Positions 14,428-22,101 of a stretch of 33,127 nt of DNA are shown here, in pieces. The notes beneath the pieces were generated by a model that saw nothing but the letters and a program-made list of their open reading frames with translations, made no database searches and had not been told where the DNA came from. How positions within the stretch are numbered: the stretch's first letter is position 1; every line of letters begins with the position of its first letter. The stretch is from NCBI GenBank assembly GCA_021846445.1, contig JAJZWY010000008.1, forward strand, positions 1 to 33,127, read 5' to 3'. This DNA is from a bacterium. GTDB lineage: Bacteria > Patescibacteriota > Saccharimonadia > Saccharimonadales > UBA4665. The position numbers were made by a program, and so were the translations under genes.

Positions 14428-15735
14428 ATGAATATTGCAATTATTGGATTTGGATCTCAAGGTAGATCTGTTTATGAGTTCTATAGATCTAGAGATAATC
14501 AGATAACTATTTGTGATAAGTCTACTCCTGACGACCTACCAAGTGATGTACAAACTCAGTTGGGCGATAATTATCTAGATAGACTAGATAGGTTTGAATT
14601 AATCTTTAGATCACCTAGTGTCCATCCTGATCAAATAGTTAAGTATAATGATAAAAATATTTTGGCTAAAGTGACCACTAATACCAATGAATTTATGCGT
14701 TTAGTCCCTACTAAAAATATTATCGGTGTTACAGGAACTAAAGGTAAGGGAACAACTTCGGTACTTATCTATAAGATGCTTCAAGCAATGAATAAGCGTG
14801 TTTATTTAGGAGGAAATTTTGGAGTCCCACCATTGGATCTGCTTCGAGAAAATATTGGTCCTGATGACTATGTAGTTTTAGAATTAGCTAATTTTCAATT
14901 AATTGACCTTAAATATAGTCCTCATATTGGAATTTGTTTATTGTTTGAGCCCGAACATTTAGATTGGCACGGAGATGTTAATGAATATTTTTATGCAAAA
15001 ACTAATTTATTTAGACACCAAATGAGTCAAGATATAGCCATTTATTATGCATTGAATGAAAGTTCAAAAAGAATTGCTTCAACTGGTGGAGGTAGGTTGA
15101 TCCCTTATTACAAATCTCCTGGAGCTTTCGAAGCCGGGAATCATATTGTTATGGATGGGCTACCTATTGTTGATATATCTGAAATTAAATTACTAGGTAA
15201 ACATAACTGGCAGAACATTTGTGCAGCCATAACTGCTGTCTGGCAAATAGATAAAGATACTAACGCAATTGCTTCAGTTTTGAGAGAATTTGGAGGACTT
15301 CCGTTTAGAATTGAGTTTAAAAAAGAAATTAATAATGTGAAATACTACAATGATTCATTCTCAACTGCTCCTACTGCTACGATTGCAGCCATGAATGCTA
15401 TTGAGGGAGAAAAACTCTTGATAATAGGTGGGCATGATAGAGGTCTAGATTTAAGTACTTTAGCATTAGAAATCAAGAAAAAAGAACCTGAACTCAGAAA
15501 AGTTATTATCATTGGAGAAGCAAGAAATAGAGTAGCTAAAAACCTTGATCAAGTTCAGTTTTCGAATTATTTAATTAGTGATTCATCCGATTTAACCGAA
15601 ATTGTTTTTAAAGCATCTGAAATTGCTAAAAGTGGGGATAGTCTTATTTTCTCCCCTGGATTTGCTAGCTTTGATATGTTTAAAAATTTTGAAGATAGAG
15701 GAAATAAATTTAACCAAGCTCTTCTAAGTCTATGA
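14428..15735 (+). CDS. murD2: UDP-MurNAc-L-Ala glutamate ligase, MurD2 type
   Basis: 435 residues, Mur-ligase family. An N-terminal Rossmann-like domain begins IAIIGFGSQGRS. The ATP-binding P-loop is VTGTKGKGTTS (101-111), the central-domain ELANFQL follows, the EPEHLDWHG motif holds the magnesium/carbamyl-Lys region, and the C-terminal domain contains YYNDSFSTAPTA and GGHDRGLDL. MurD normally adds D-Glu to UDP-MurNAc-L-Ala. Here the next gene, overlapping by 4 nt (ATGA), is MurL-like. In the described MurD2-MurL pathway the ligase adds L-Glu and MurL epimerises it. The MurD2 assignment therefore depends on the partner; ordinary MurD cannot be excluded from sequence alone. A GATAAT box 7 nt before the ATG suggests a leaderless start. 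Confidence 0.85.
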   Translation: MNIAIIGFGSQGRSVYEFYRSRDNQITICDKSTPDDLPSDVQTQLGDNYLDRLDRFELIFRSPSVHPDQIVKYNDKNILAKVTTNTNEFMRLVPTKNIIGVTGTKGKGTTSVLIYKMLQAMNKRVYLGGNFGVPPLDLLRENIGPDDYVVLELANFQLIDLKYSPHIGICLLFEPEHLDWHGDVNEYFYAKTNLFRHQMSQDIAIYYALNESSKRIASTGGGRLIPYYKSPGAFEAGNHIVMDGLPIVDISEIKLLGKHNWQNICAAITAVWQIDKDTNAIASVLREFGGLPFRIEFKKEINNVKYYNDSFSTAPTATIAAMNAIEGEKLLIIGGHDRGLDLSTLALEIKKKEPELRKVIIIGEARNRVAKNLDQVQFSNYLISDSSDLTEIVFKASEIAKSGDSLIFSPGFASFDMFKNFEDRGNKFNQALLSL

Positions 15736-17024
15736 GTAAATATACTTCTTTTATATTTAAAGATTTTGTTTTTGACCCCAAATCAAAGAGATTAGATCTA
15801 TTTTATTCTTTTGATAACATCCTTAATTTTAAAGAAAGTTTTGTTTTTAATTTTCCTTTCTGGGACCATGATGCTCAAGTTTTAGATCAAGCTCTATTTA
15901 ATTTATTTATAATGGCGGGTATATCTTATTTCAAAGCTTACCAAGTTGATCGTATTCTTATTTTAAAAAAAGGATTAACCAAAAATAAAGCTGACTTTTT
16001 TGAAAAGATCTATCGGAAAGGTTTAGGTGAATATTTTTACATTAACAAGCTTGACCCTAATAAGCATATTCCCTTTAGTGCTGAGCTGAAGGAGGAGGTT
16101 GTTCTAAACTATTCTGGTGATGGTCTAATGATTGGTCTGGGAGGAGGCAAAGATTCATTAGTTGTTGCCGAGGCTTTAAAAGAATCTGCCAAGAAAATAA
16201 AAACATGGTCTCTTGGACATAATGAGTTACTTAAGCCATTGGTTAATCAAGTTGGCCTGGAGCATTGTTTTGTTCAGAGAACCATTGATCCATTAATTTT
16301 TGAACTTAATTCTAAAGACGCCCTCAATGGACATATCCCACTTTCAGCAATCTTAAGTTTTGTTGGTGTGGTAGTTGCTATTTTGAATGGTTATTCAGAT
16401 GTTGTTGTTGGCAATGAAGCATCAGCATCAGAGAATAACTTAGAATATCAAGGAGTTTTAATAAATCACCAGTATTCTAAAAGTATTCAATATGAAAAAG
16501 ATTTCCAAGAATTTTTAAAACTAGACTTCAATTCTAATTTGAAATATTATTCCTTCCTCAGACCCTTAAGTGAGCTAAGGATTGGTAAACTATTTGCTAA
16601 AAAATATTTTGATAAATATAAAGAATTCTTTAGTTCTTGTAACAGAAGTTACGTTCATGGAAATAATCGTTTGTTTTGGTGTGGAGAATGTCCAAAATGT
16701 GCTTTTATGTTTTTAATTTTGACTCCTTTTATTGACAAGCATAAACTAACCTCTCTTTGGGGTGACAAGAACTTACTTGAAGACCCAACCTTGATACCAA
16801 CCTATAAAGAGCTTCTGGGTATTTCTGGCCATAAACCACTTGATTGTGTAGGCGAAATTAGAGAGGCTAGATTAGCAATGGATTTAGCTTTTAAAAAATA
16901 TCCAAATTTAAAAAATATTTATAAGTTTGATTTAGATCCTTCCTATGATTATATGAAAATAGGCCCCGACTTAATGCCAGAGAATATTCATCAATTTTTC
17001 TTGGATTATGTTTCTAGGGTTTAA
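15732..17024 (+). CDS. murL: UDP-MurNAc-L-Ala-L-Glu epimerase, MurL type
   Basis: 430 residues. The central LGGGKDSLV (136-144) is a PP-loop-like nucleotide-binding signature. VVVGNEASASENN (224-236) and a C-terminal zinc-like CGECPKC (C317, C320, C323) follow. This combination and length match MurL, first described in Xanthomonas, which epimerises the terminal L-Glu of UDP-MurNAc-L-Ala-L-Glu to D-Glu in an ATP-dependent reaction. The start overlaps the MurD2 stop by 4 nt, so the two are translationally coupled, consistent with one pathway. It would supply D-Glu for peptidoglycan without a glutamate racemase. The family was recognised from memory of motifs and partner, not by search. Confidence 0.8.
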   Translation: MSKYTSFIFKDFVFDPKSKRLDLFYSFDNILNFKESFVFNFPFWDHDAQVLDQALFNLFIMAGISYFKAYQVDRILILKKGLTKNKADFFEKIYRKGLGEYFYINKLDPNKHIPFSAELKEEVVLNYSGDGLMIGLGGGKDSLVVAEALKESAKKIKTWSLGHNELLKPLVNQVGLEHCFVQRTIDPLIFELNSKDALNGHIPLSAILSFVGVVVAILNGYSDVVVGNEASASENNLEYQGVLINHQYSKSIQYEKDFQEFLKLDFNSNLKYYSFLRPLSELRIGKLFAKKYFDKYKEFFSSCNRSYVHGNNRLFWCGECPKCAFMFLILTPFIDKHKLTSLWGDKNLLEDPTLIPTYKELLGISGHKPLDCVGEIREARLAMDLAFKKYPNLKNIYKFDLDPSYDYMKIGPDLMPENIHQFFLDYVSRV

Positions 17025-17033
17025 ATAATTTTC

Positions 17034-17849
17034 TTATTGCTCAAGTTTATTCTGTTTTCTAGTAGCCTTGAGAACGTTTTCAAACAGGGCACAGACCGTT
17101 AATGGTCCTACCCCTCCTTTTTTGGGTGTTATTATTAGATCATCTCTTAGATAAACAGACTCATCTAGATCTCCGATTAATTTCCCTTCTTCAGATGCAA
17201 CTCCAGCATCAACCACAACTGCATTTGGCTTAAAATATGATCCTTTTAAAATTCCCGGTGATCCTGTTGCTGTTATGATAATATCTGAAGCTAAAACTTC
17301 CTTGATTAAATCTTTGGTTTTTCGATCAGCAACCATAACGTCAACCCCGCTATCTTTTAAGGTTTTAAACAATGGATTCCCCACTAATTTCCCCCTGCCA
17401 ATGATTAAAACTTTTTTACCTTCAAAATTAATATTATATCCAGCAAGTAGCCAAAGAATTGCCATTGGAGTGGCTGGAGAGAAATCTGTATTTTGAGATA
17501 AGGCATCAACATCTTTGATGGGGCTAACAAGATTAACTATTTGCTCAGTTTGGGTAATATCAAAGATTGGAAGTTGAACAATAATTCCATTGATTAAGGG
17601 ATTATTATTTAAATCTTCAATAGTTTGGGCTATATTTTCTTTCTGGGCCCTATATACTGTCACTTTTATCCCAAGATCAGCTCCATATTTTAGTTTTAGG
17701 GAAACATACAGATTAATAACTGGATTATCGATAGTTACAATAATAGCCAGGCTGGGTTTAAGTTTATAATTTAAAATTAAGGTTTGAGCTTCTTTTCTTT
17801 GTCTTTCTTTGATATATCCAGCAAGCTCAGATCCATTCAATAATTTCAT
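17034..17849 (-). CDS. folD: Methylenetetrahydrofolate dehydrogenase/cyclohydrolase FolD
   Basis: 271 residues, slightly shorter than typical FolD (~285). The catalytic YVSLK segment (48-52) has the Y-x3-K arrangement. GIIVQLPIF and VKDVDAL-type substrate motifs follow, then the nucleotide-binding GRGKLVGNPL and the C-terminal TPKKGGVGPLTVCALFENV. It interconverts 5,10-methylene- and 10-formyl-THF for purine and one-carbon metabolism; with FolC at 29782 it shows folate-dependent metabolism in this cell. The start is supported by TACAAT 6 nt upstream (17856-17861). It is convergent with murL, with 9 nt between stops and no visible terminator. Confidence 0.95.
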   Translation of the reverse strand: MKLLNGSELAGYIKERQRKEAQTLILNYKLKPSLAIIVTIDNPVINLYVSLKLKYGADLGIKVTVYRAQKENIAQTIEDLNNNPLINGIIVQLPIFDITQTEQIVNLVSPIKDVDALSQNTDFSPATPMAILWLLAGYNINFEGKKVLIIGRGKLVGNPLFKTLKDSGVDVMVADRKTKDLIKEVLASDIIITATGSPGILKGSYFKPNAVVVDAGVASEEGKLIGDLDESVYLRDDLIITPKKGGVGPLTVCALFENVLKATRKQNKLEQ

Positions 17850-17938
17850 TTTAGTATTGTACCAAATATTTTAAAGTACTTTTCAAATTGATATAATTTG
17901 ATTAAATAATTAGTAATTTGTTAAAGTAAAATATGTAT

Positions 17939-18015
17939 GGGCCATTAGCTCAGCTGGTTAGAGCACCTGCCTCTTAAGCAGGTTGTCCTGGGTTCGATCC
18001 CCAGATGGCCCTCCA
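17939..18015 (+). tRNA. tRNA-Lys(CUU)
   Basis: 77 nt including encoded CCA. Acceptor GGGCCAT/ATGGCCC, D-arm with GGTTAGAGC, anticodon stem CCTGC/GCAGG with loop CTCTTAA (anticodon CTT), T-arm CTGGG/CCCAG with TTCGATC. The discriminator is T, unusual for tRNA-Lys. Its 3' end TGGCCCTCCA recurs at 19727-19736, marking an integration site. Confidence 0.95.
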
Positions 18016-18137
18016 ATTTGGTAAGATATTACCACAATGACATCTTAGGTCTAGAGGTATCCACAGCCAAGAACCATAACCGGCTCTTTTTGTTTAGTTT
18101 TTTGACCAGATCAATCTGTAGGTAATAAAACCAAAAT

Positions 18138-19277
18138 CTAGGCTATACCTAAGAACTGTAAAGCGTTATTTGGATGAATAACTTCCCATTCGGCCTCATT
18201 GCCATATGTTTCAAACCACTCTTTCGGGGCAGTAGTCGTTTTATCTTTCCACTTTAATTCGTAACCGAATAACTTACCGCTGCGCTCCTCGACTAGATCT
18301 ACTTCATTTTGTTTCCATGTTCGCCAAAAGTACTGGTTAGCATACAGCTTAGTATAAGTACGAAACTTTAGACGTTCTACGACCATAAAGTTCTCCCATA
18401 GCTTGCCAATGTCATCGCGTATCTCAAGCGAATTAAAATTGTTAATAACAGCATTTCGTACTCCGACGTCATAGAAGTAGTATTTAGCTGTTTTGGTTAC
18501 CTCACTGCGCAAGTTTCGACTAAATCCTCCAAGTCGAAAGATAATATAAGACTTTTCTAGCAAATCCAAATAGCGGGCAGCGGTATTTTTATCAATATTA
18601 AGTGAAGAACCAAGCTCTTGATGAGATACTTCATCACCAACCTGATAGGCGAGGAGCACAAGCAGCTGTAGTAATACCCGAGACCCTTTAACTTCTTGGT
18701 AAGTCAGGATATCTCGTAGGAGATACGAGTCCACCAGCTCGCGTAGGAAACCAGCTCGCGTCTGGTCGTCTTCAGCCGTAATAACGTCAGGATACATACC
18801 ATATACGAGGTACGACGGAAGTTTTGACTGGAACGATCTCGCTGGAACTGAATCGTTAGCTAAAAGCTCTGTGAGTGCAATAGGGAATAAATAACGTGTT
18901 GCTTTACGCCCGGTAAGTGGTTCACCTACTTGCCCCGCAAGCTCAAAGGATGAAGAGCCGGTAACAATAACTGAAACATCCGGCATGGTATCGTTAATAA
19001 TCTTGAGGCTTTGCCCAATCCCAGGAATTGCCTGAGCCTCGTCAATTGCCAGGATCTTTGCCGATCCTATATGTGGTTTCAGCAGTGCACTGTCTGCCAC
19101 CTCAAAAGCGTGTTTAGTACTGAGCTCGTCGCCTCGATACACTATTACATTCTCCTTTGTGGTAGCGATAAAGTCATTTAATAGTGTGGTTTTGCCAACT
19201 CTGCGTGGCCCAAAGAGAATCAAGGTTTTACCTGTCTTGAGCTCATCTATAATTGATAGATATCTTGGTATATTCAT
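18138..19277 (-). CDS. AAA ATPase with DUF4143 C-terminal domain
   Basis: About 379 residues. Walker A GPRRVGKTT (23-31), Walker B ILAIDEAQ (75-82), VTGSSSFEL sensor-1 segment. A winged-helix-like middle follows, with the typical DSYLLRDILTYQEV of DUF4143. The C-terminal EVDLVEERSGKLFGYELKWK resembles a PD-(D/E)xK fold signature. The family is widespread and its role unresolved; it is often found in mobile or accessory regions. The frame extends upstream to 19379, but ATG 19277 is preferred because TTGACA-N17-TATGCT ends 6 nt before it. Base composition is less A+T-rich than the neighbours, and the gene lies between tRNA-Lys and a copy of its 3' end, so it is probably acquired. Confidence 0.88.
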   Translation of the reverse strand: MNIPRYLSIIDELKTGKTLILFGPRRVGKTTLLNDFIATTKENVIVYRGDELSTKHAFEVADSALLKPHIGSAKILAIDEAQAIPGIGQSLKIINDTMPDVSVIVTGSSSFELAGQVGEPLTGRKATRYLFPIALTELLANDSVPARSFQSKLPSYLVYGMYPDVITAEDDQTRAGFLRELVDSYLLRDILTYQEVKGSRVLLQLLVLLAYQVGDEVSHQELGSSLNIDKNTAARYLDLLEKSYIIFRLGGFSRNLRSEVTKTAKYYFYDVGVRNAVINNFNSLEIRDDIGKLWENFMVVERLKFRTYTKLYANQYFWRTWKQNEVDLVEERSGKLFGYELKWKDKTTTAPKEWFETYGNEAEWEVIHPNNALQFLGIA

Positions 19278-19283
19278 ACCATA

Positions 19284-19312
19284 AGCATATAGTACATTAA
19301 CCATATTGTCAA
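19284..19312 (-). promoter_or_regulatory. Promoter of the DUF4143 ATPase
   Basis: Minus strand TTGACA, 17-nt spacer, TATGCT, then 6 nt to the ATG at 19277: a leaderless arrangement. Confidence 0.7.
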
Positions 19313-19313
19313 T

Positions 19314-19340
19314 ATTACAGTGAGTGTATCTCACTGTAAT
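19314..19340. promoter_or_regulatory. 27-bp inverted repeat (operator candidate)
   Basis: ATTACAGTGAG, 5 nt, CTCACTGTAAT: 11-bp perfect arms, 1 bp upstream of the -35 box of the ATPase promoter. A likely binding site for a dimeric regulator; no regulator gene is adjacent. Confidence 0.6.
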
Positions 19341-19350
19341 TGCAGTATTG

Positions 19351-19391
19351 CGGTACAGTGGTCGGTTAGAGCATTGCACATCGGAGTAAAT
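19351..19391 (+). pseudogene. Possible tRNA 5'-half remnant
   Basis: GGTCGGTTAGAGCA here matches a tRNA D-arm (tRNA-Lys in this window has GCTGGTTAGAGCA). It is followed by TTGC...GTAA, which could be a degraded anticodon stem. No T-arm or acceptor 3' strand follows. It lies inside the module downstream of tRNA-Lys. Confidence 0.35.
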
Positions 19392-19726
19392 TAATATTGT
19401 CTCCCTCCTAGTAGCAAACTGTAGCGTCTACATAGATAAGTCCGAACTCATTAAACTTTTCATACATCAAGAGCAAATCGGCATAGAGGTTGTTCCACAT
19501 TTGGGCATACTGACCCTCAAGTTGTATTGCCAAATGGCGGTAAGGTTAAGATAAATACAACCGAGAAGAAAATAGTCTTTAGTTATTAGATAGTATCTAC
19601 AACCCCTACTAGGAATATATTGCGTTCAACCTATTCTTACTTAGTCGTTCTTGTCTATATAGATTGTCTTGAAGTACTCTCCATCTAAGGAGTTCTTGTG
19701 TGAAAATATATAACTTATTTCTTTGG

Positions 19727-19736
19727 TGGCCCTCCA
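19727..19736 (+). repeat. Copy of tRNA-Lys 3' end (att-like site)
   Basis: TGGCCCTCCA, identical to 18006-18015, the last ten bases of tRNA-Lys including CCA. A GC-rich 10-mer in an A+T-rich region is unlikely to recur by chance within 2 kb. The segment between (18016-19736) carries the DUF4143 ATPase, so it looks like an element inserted at the tRNA 3' end. Confidence 0.6.
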
Positions 19737-19749
19737 GACATTATTCACA

Positions 19750-19802
19750 ACACTTTCCTTAATAAGAAAGTCAGATTATTAGTTACATACCTAATGCTTT
19801 TA
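19750..19802 (+). repeat. Imperfect direct repeat, copy 1 (module start)
   Basis: Matches 20692-20744. The best-conserved part is ATTAGTTACATACCTA followed by TGCT. It lies just after the tRNA-Lys 3'-end copy and marks the beginning of the second module. Confidence 0.55.
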
Positions 19803-19878
19803 CTTCCAAGTTAGTATTGTTATGCATAATTCTTGTGTTTATTTATAAGTAGTAGTAATATAATTGTATTATGGTTGG

Positions 19879-19896
19879 GGACTGCGGATGCGGTCC
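19879..19896 (+). terminator. GC-rich hairpin, possible terminator
   Basis: GGACTGC/GCGGTCC (one G-T pair), loop GGAT, followed by TAATTTTATTT. It stands out in an A+T-rich region. No plus-strand gene lies just upstream, so termination is only one possible role. Confidence 0.4.
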
Positions 19897-19950
19897 TAAT
19901 TTTATTTCATAAGGCATTGATTAAGGGTTTTTTATTGATAAAATATGATT

Positions 19951-20173
19951 ATGAATAATGACCAATTTGATGACTTAAAACAATTTATTGATTCTAGAAT
20001 ATCTCAATCTGAGTTTCATTTTGACGAAAAACTAAATGAGTTAAAAAAAGAAATGCTAGATGGTTTTAGTGGTATAGGTGAAGTCATTGATGATACCCAC
20101 TCTTTAACTAGATGAAACTAAAAATGAGTTTAATAAACGTTTGACTAAATTAGAACAAGAATCTGCGACATGA
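19951..20173 (+). pseudogene. Frameshifted small coiled-coil protein gene
   Basis: ATG 19951 opens a 54-codon frame (19951-20115) that ends in TGA. A +1 shift near 20105 continues LDETKNEFNKRLTKLEQE to a stop at 20171-20173. The joined product would be ~73 residues of mostly charged, heptad-like helix. TAAAAT lies 6 nt before the ATG. One extra base in the TTTAA run would explain the break; a sequencing error is possible. Function unknown. Confidence 0.5.
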
Positions 20174-20227
20174 ATTTAGAAAATACTTTAGTAGACGTTT
20201 TTTGTTGCTTAGTAATATAATTACGCT

Positions 20228-20587
20228 ATGGTAAAACCAACTATAACTTCAAGTAGTCTTTTACTAGATATGGAAGGTATTGATAAAATCTGGTCTCTAA
20301 AAAGCCATCTTGAAATATCTCTAAGGCACATTACTGATGTTAAACTTAGTTCAGATGTAGTTAAGAAAATATATCATGGACTTAAAGCTCCCGGCACCAG
20401 CATTCCACACGTCATAACAGCAGGCACTTTCTACCAAAAAGGACAGAGAATATTTTGGGATATTCATCATCCCAAAAAAGCCGTAGTAATCTCTCTTAAT
20501 GACGAAACCTATAATGAACTAGTTATTGAAGTAGAAAAACCTGAAATTTTTGTCTCTAGACTTAAGAAAGTTATCAATAATCGTTAA
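20228..20587 (+). CDS. PH-like domain hypothetical protein
   Basis: 119 residues. The strand-rich sequence includes LEISLRHITDVKLS, a PGTSIPHVITAGTFY segment, FWDIHHPKKAVVISL and a C-terminal helix beginning EKPEIFVSRLKKVI. That order fits small bacterial proteins with a PH-like fold, whose function is unknown. TATAAT lies 6 nt before the ATG (20216-20221), suggesting a leaderless message. It is the cargo of the second module downstream of tRNA-Lys, together with the broken coiled-coil gene. Confidence 0.75.
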   Translation: MVKPTITSSSLLLDMEGIDKIWSLKSHLEISLRHITDVKLSSDVVKKIYHGLKAPGTSIPHVITAGTFYQKGQRIFWDIHHPKKAVVISLNDETYNELVIEVEKPEIFVSRLKKVINNR

Positions 20588-20645
20588 CTTTCTTATACTC
20601 TAATCGTATAAACATCTGCAATATAAATATCATTATTACTATAAA

Positions 20646-20678
20646 TTTTAGTTGCAATAGTTTCAGAGTAACCATCCA
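20646..20678 (+). repeat. Module-end repeat, copy 1
   Basis: TTAGTTGCAATAGTTTCA followed by GTAACCATCCA. Pairs with 21499-21532. The order GTTG, TTC, TCCA resembles the 3' part of tRNA-Lys (GTTG, GGTTC, CTCCA), suggesting a degenerate tRNA 3' end. Confidence 0.5.
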
Positions 20679-20691
20679 AATGTCCTTCTAG

Positions 20692-20744
20692 GCACTTTTC
20701 TTGATTAGAATATTAGCTCATTAGTTACATACCTATGCTCTTTA
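20692..20744 (+). repeat. Imperfect direct repeat, copy 2 (module start)
   Basis: Matches 19750-19802, including ATTAGTTACATACCTA and the preceding CACTTTTCTT segment. It follows a module-end repeat, as copy 1 follows the tRNA-Lys 3'-end copy. Confidence 0.55.
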
Positions 20745-20879
20745 TCTAAACTCTAGCTTTTCTATGTCTATAGAATAGTTCTAATCCTACTAGCTATTAG
20801 TTATTTAATTAATAGTACCTAAAATCTATTTATAATTAACTACTCAGCAGTCCAATATGTTATGGAAGGATACATAGTA

Positions 20880-20909
20880 TTGTCAAGACTATCCTACAGA
20901 GTATATACT
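20880..20909 (+). promoter_or_regulatory. Promoter of RelB/RelE-type pair
   Basis: TTGTCA, 18-nt spacer, TATACT, then 7 nt to the ATG at 20917, predicting a leaderless antitoxin message. Confidence 0.6.
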
Positions 20910-20916
20910 TTGTAGT

Positions 20917-21189
20917 ATGAATAGTACGGTTATAAGTGTAAAATTAGACAAAGATGTGAAGACTTCTGCTCAGGAAGTTGCTAAAAGTGCTGGCTTAACT
21001 CTCAGCACGCTTGTTAATTCTTACTTGCGTCAGGTTGCATCAACTCGACGTATTGAGCTTTATGCACCTGAACCTATGACACCTAAGCTAGAAAAGCTTA
21101 TAGCAAAAATAGAAGCAGATTTAAAGGCAGGTAAAGTTAGCAAAAAGTTCGATAACGTAGATGATTTCTTGGCTGACCTTAAGCAGTAG
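20917..21189 (+). CDS. RelB/DinJ-type antitoxin
   Basis: 90 residues. The N-terminal ISVKLDKDVKTSAQEVAKSAGLTLSTLVNSYLRQVA is a ribbon-helix-helix DNA-binding domain of the RelB/DinJ type. The charged C-terminal helix (~48-90, ending DDFLADLKQ) would wrap the toxin. The toxin gene starts 5 nt after the stop. It probably represses its own promoter at 20880-20909. It forms the third module downstream of tRNA-Lys, between two repeat copies. Confidence 0.88.
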   Translation: MNSTVISVKLDKDVKTSAQEVAKSAGLTLSTLVNSYLRQVASTRRIELYAPEPMTPKLEKLIAKIEADLKAGKVSKKFDNVDDFLADLKQ

Positions 21190-21194
21190 AAGCT

Positions 21195-21455
21195 ATGACA
21201 ATTCAATATATGCCGAAATTTAAAAAGCAGTATAAAAAACTGCCGAAGGAATTTCAACTACAATTCGATGAACGTATTCACCTATTTGCGATAGACCCAA
21301 CTAACCCAAAGCTTAGAGTTCATCCGCTAAAAGGCAAATTCGTTGGATATTGGAGCATGGACGTTAGCGGAGATATACGAGCTTTATATATAAAACAAGG
21401 TGAAGAGTTGATAATCTTTGGGCTAATTGGTACTCATAGTCAACTGTACGGTTAA
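21195..21455 (+). CDS. RelE/YafQ-type mRNA interferase toxin
   Basis: 86 residues, typical for RelE/ParE-fold toxins. The basic start PKFKKQYKKLPKEFQ, the central HPLKGKFVGYWSMDVSGDIRALY and the final GTHSQLYG match YafQ-like ribosome-dependent RNases, in which a late His and an aromatic near the C-terminus contribute to catalysis. It is coupled to the antitoxin by a 5-nt gap. Confidence 0.88.
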   Translation: MTIQYMPKFKKQYKKLPKEFQLQFDERIHLFAIDPTNPKLRVHPLKGKFVGYWSMDVSGDIRALYIKQGEELIIFGLIGTHSQLYG

Positions 21456-21498
21456 ATTAGTTGGAGGTCGATAATAAAAACAACTAAATTAAGACTTA

Positions 21499-21532
21499 TT
21501 TCAGTTGCAATAGGTTCACTGTAGGCTCTCCA
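21499..21532 (+). repeat. Module-end repeat, copy 2
   Basis: TTTCAGTTGCAATAGGTTCA then GTAGGCTCTCCA. Similar to 20646-20678 and to the 3' part of tRNA-Lys (GTTG, GGTTC, CTCCA). It lies just after the toxin-antitoxin operon and so delimits the third module. Confidence 0.5.
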
Positions 21533-21686
21533 TAAACCGTAAATCAATCATTATTCAATTAATTAACTAAAAGGATCCAGCCAATTCATAGTTTTAGATG
21601 AGACAAAACCCCTAGAAACACCAGAACGAACATAAGGTAATGGGTATGAGGAATATAGAATATAAAAATGTGTTATATTTATCAAT

Positions 21687-21932
21687 ATGCACAATAATTA
21701 TATTCTACATTTAGGTCATTTAAGTGTATGGTTAACGTTCTTCGTCATTTGGTTGCCACTTATTGGCCTATTTTTTTTAGCTTTAGCAGCCTTTCAAATA
21801 TGGATGTTCGTTGATGTAGCCATCAATAAAAAGATTAGTGATAAAACTAAAACATGGTGGATTATTGGAATGTTTTTGGTTTATCCCATTGTGGCAATTG
21901 TTTATTTTTTCACTGATCATCAAAAACACTAG
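21687..21932 (+). CDS. Small membrane protein, PLDc_N-like
   Basis: 81 residues. Two transmembrane helices (~13-44 and ~56-74) flank FVDVAINKKISDKTKTWW, ending YPIVAIVYFFTDHQKH. The pattern fits the short PLDc_N/nuclease N-terminal-like membrane segment seen as a stand-alone protein. Function unknown. TATATT lies 7 nt before the ATG. It has a close paralogue at 22102 (C-terminal halves nearly identical), so a local duplication has occurred. Confidence 0.75.
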   Translation: MHNNYILHLGHLSVWLTFFVIWLPLIGLFFLALAAFQIWMFVDVAINKKISDKTKTWWIIGMFLVYPIVAIVYFFTDHQKH

Positions 21933-22101
21933 TTAAGATATTACCTTTTAGCTATAGGAGAATTTGATTACTTAATAGGCCCTAATACATTATTACTTAA
22001 ATAATTAATAAGCTATTTTTTCACTAATCAAACCTCGGAATAATCAAAATCTTATTAGAAATTTTTAAATGCTCTGCATTTAATCGTGTTATTATTAGCT
22101 C

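Larger units (their letters stand above)
19378..19950. other. Non-coding stretch with module border
   Basis: No gene seen on either strand. It contains the end of the tRNA-like fragment, the tRNA-Lys 3'-end copy at 19727-19736, the start of a ~50-bp repeat at 19750-19802 and a GC-rich hairpin at 19879-19896. From 19392 to 19726 nothing recognisable is seen. Confidence 0.6.
20588..20916. other. Intergenic module border
   Basis: No gene seen. Holds a module-end repeat (20646-20678), a module-start repeat (20692-20744), a T-arm-like TTCTAATCCTAC (20779-20790) and the promoter of the toxin-antitoxin pair. Confidence 0.6.

Noticed and set aside
19278-19379. N-terminal extension of the DUF4143 ATPase to 19379
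   Set aside because: The extension runs through the promoter, the palindrome and a tRNA-like fragment; the family's usual N-terminus fits MNIPRYL at 19277.
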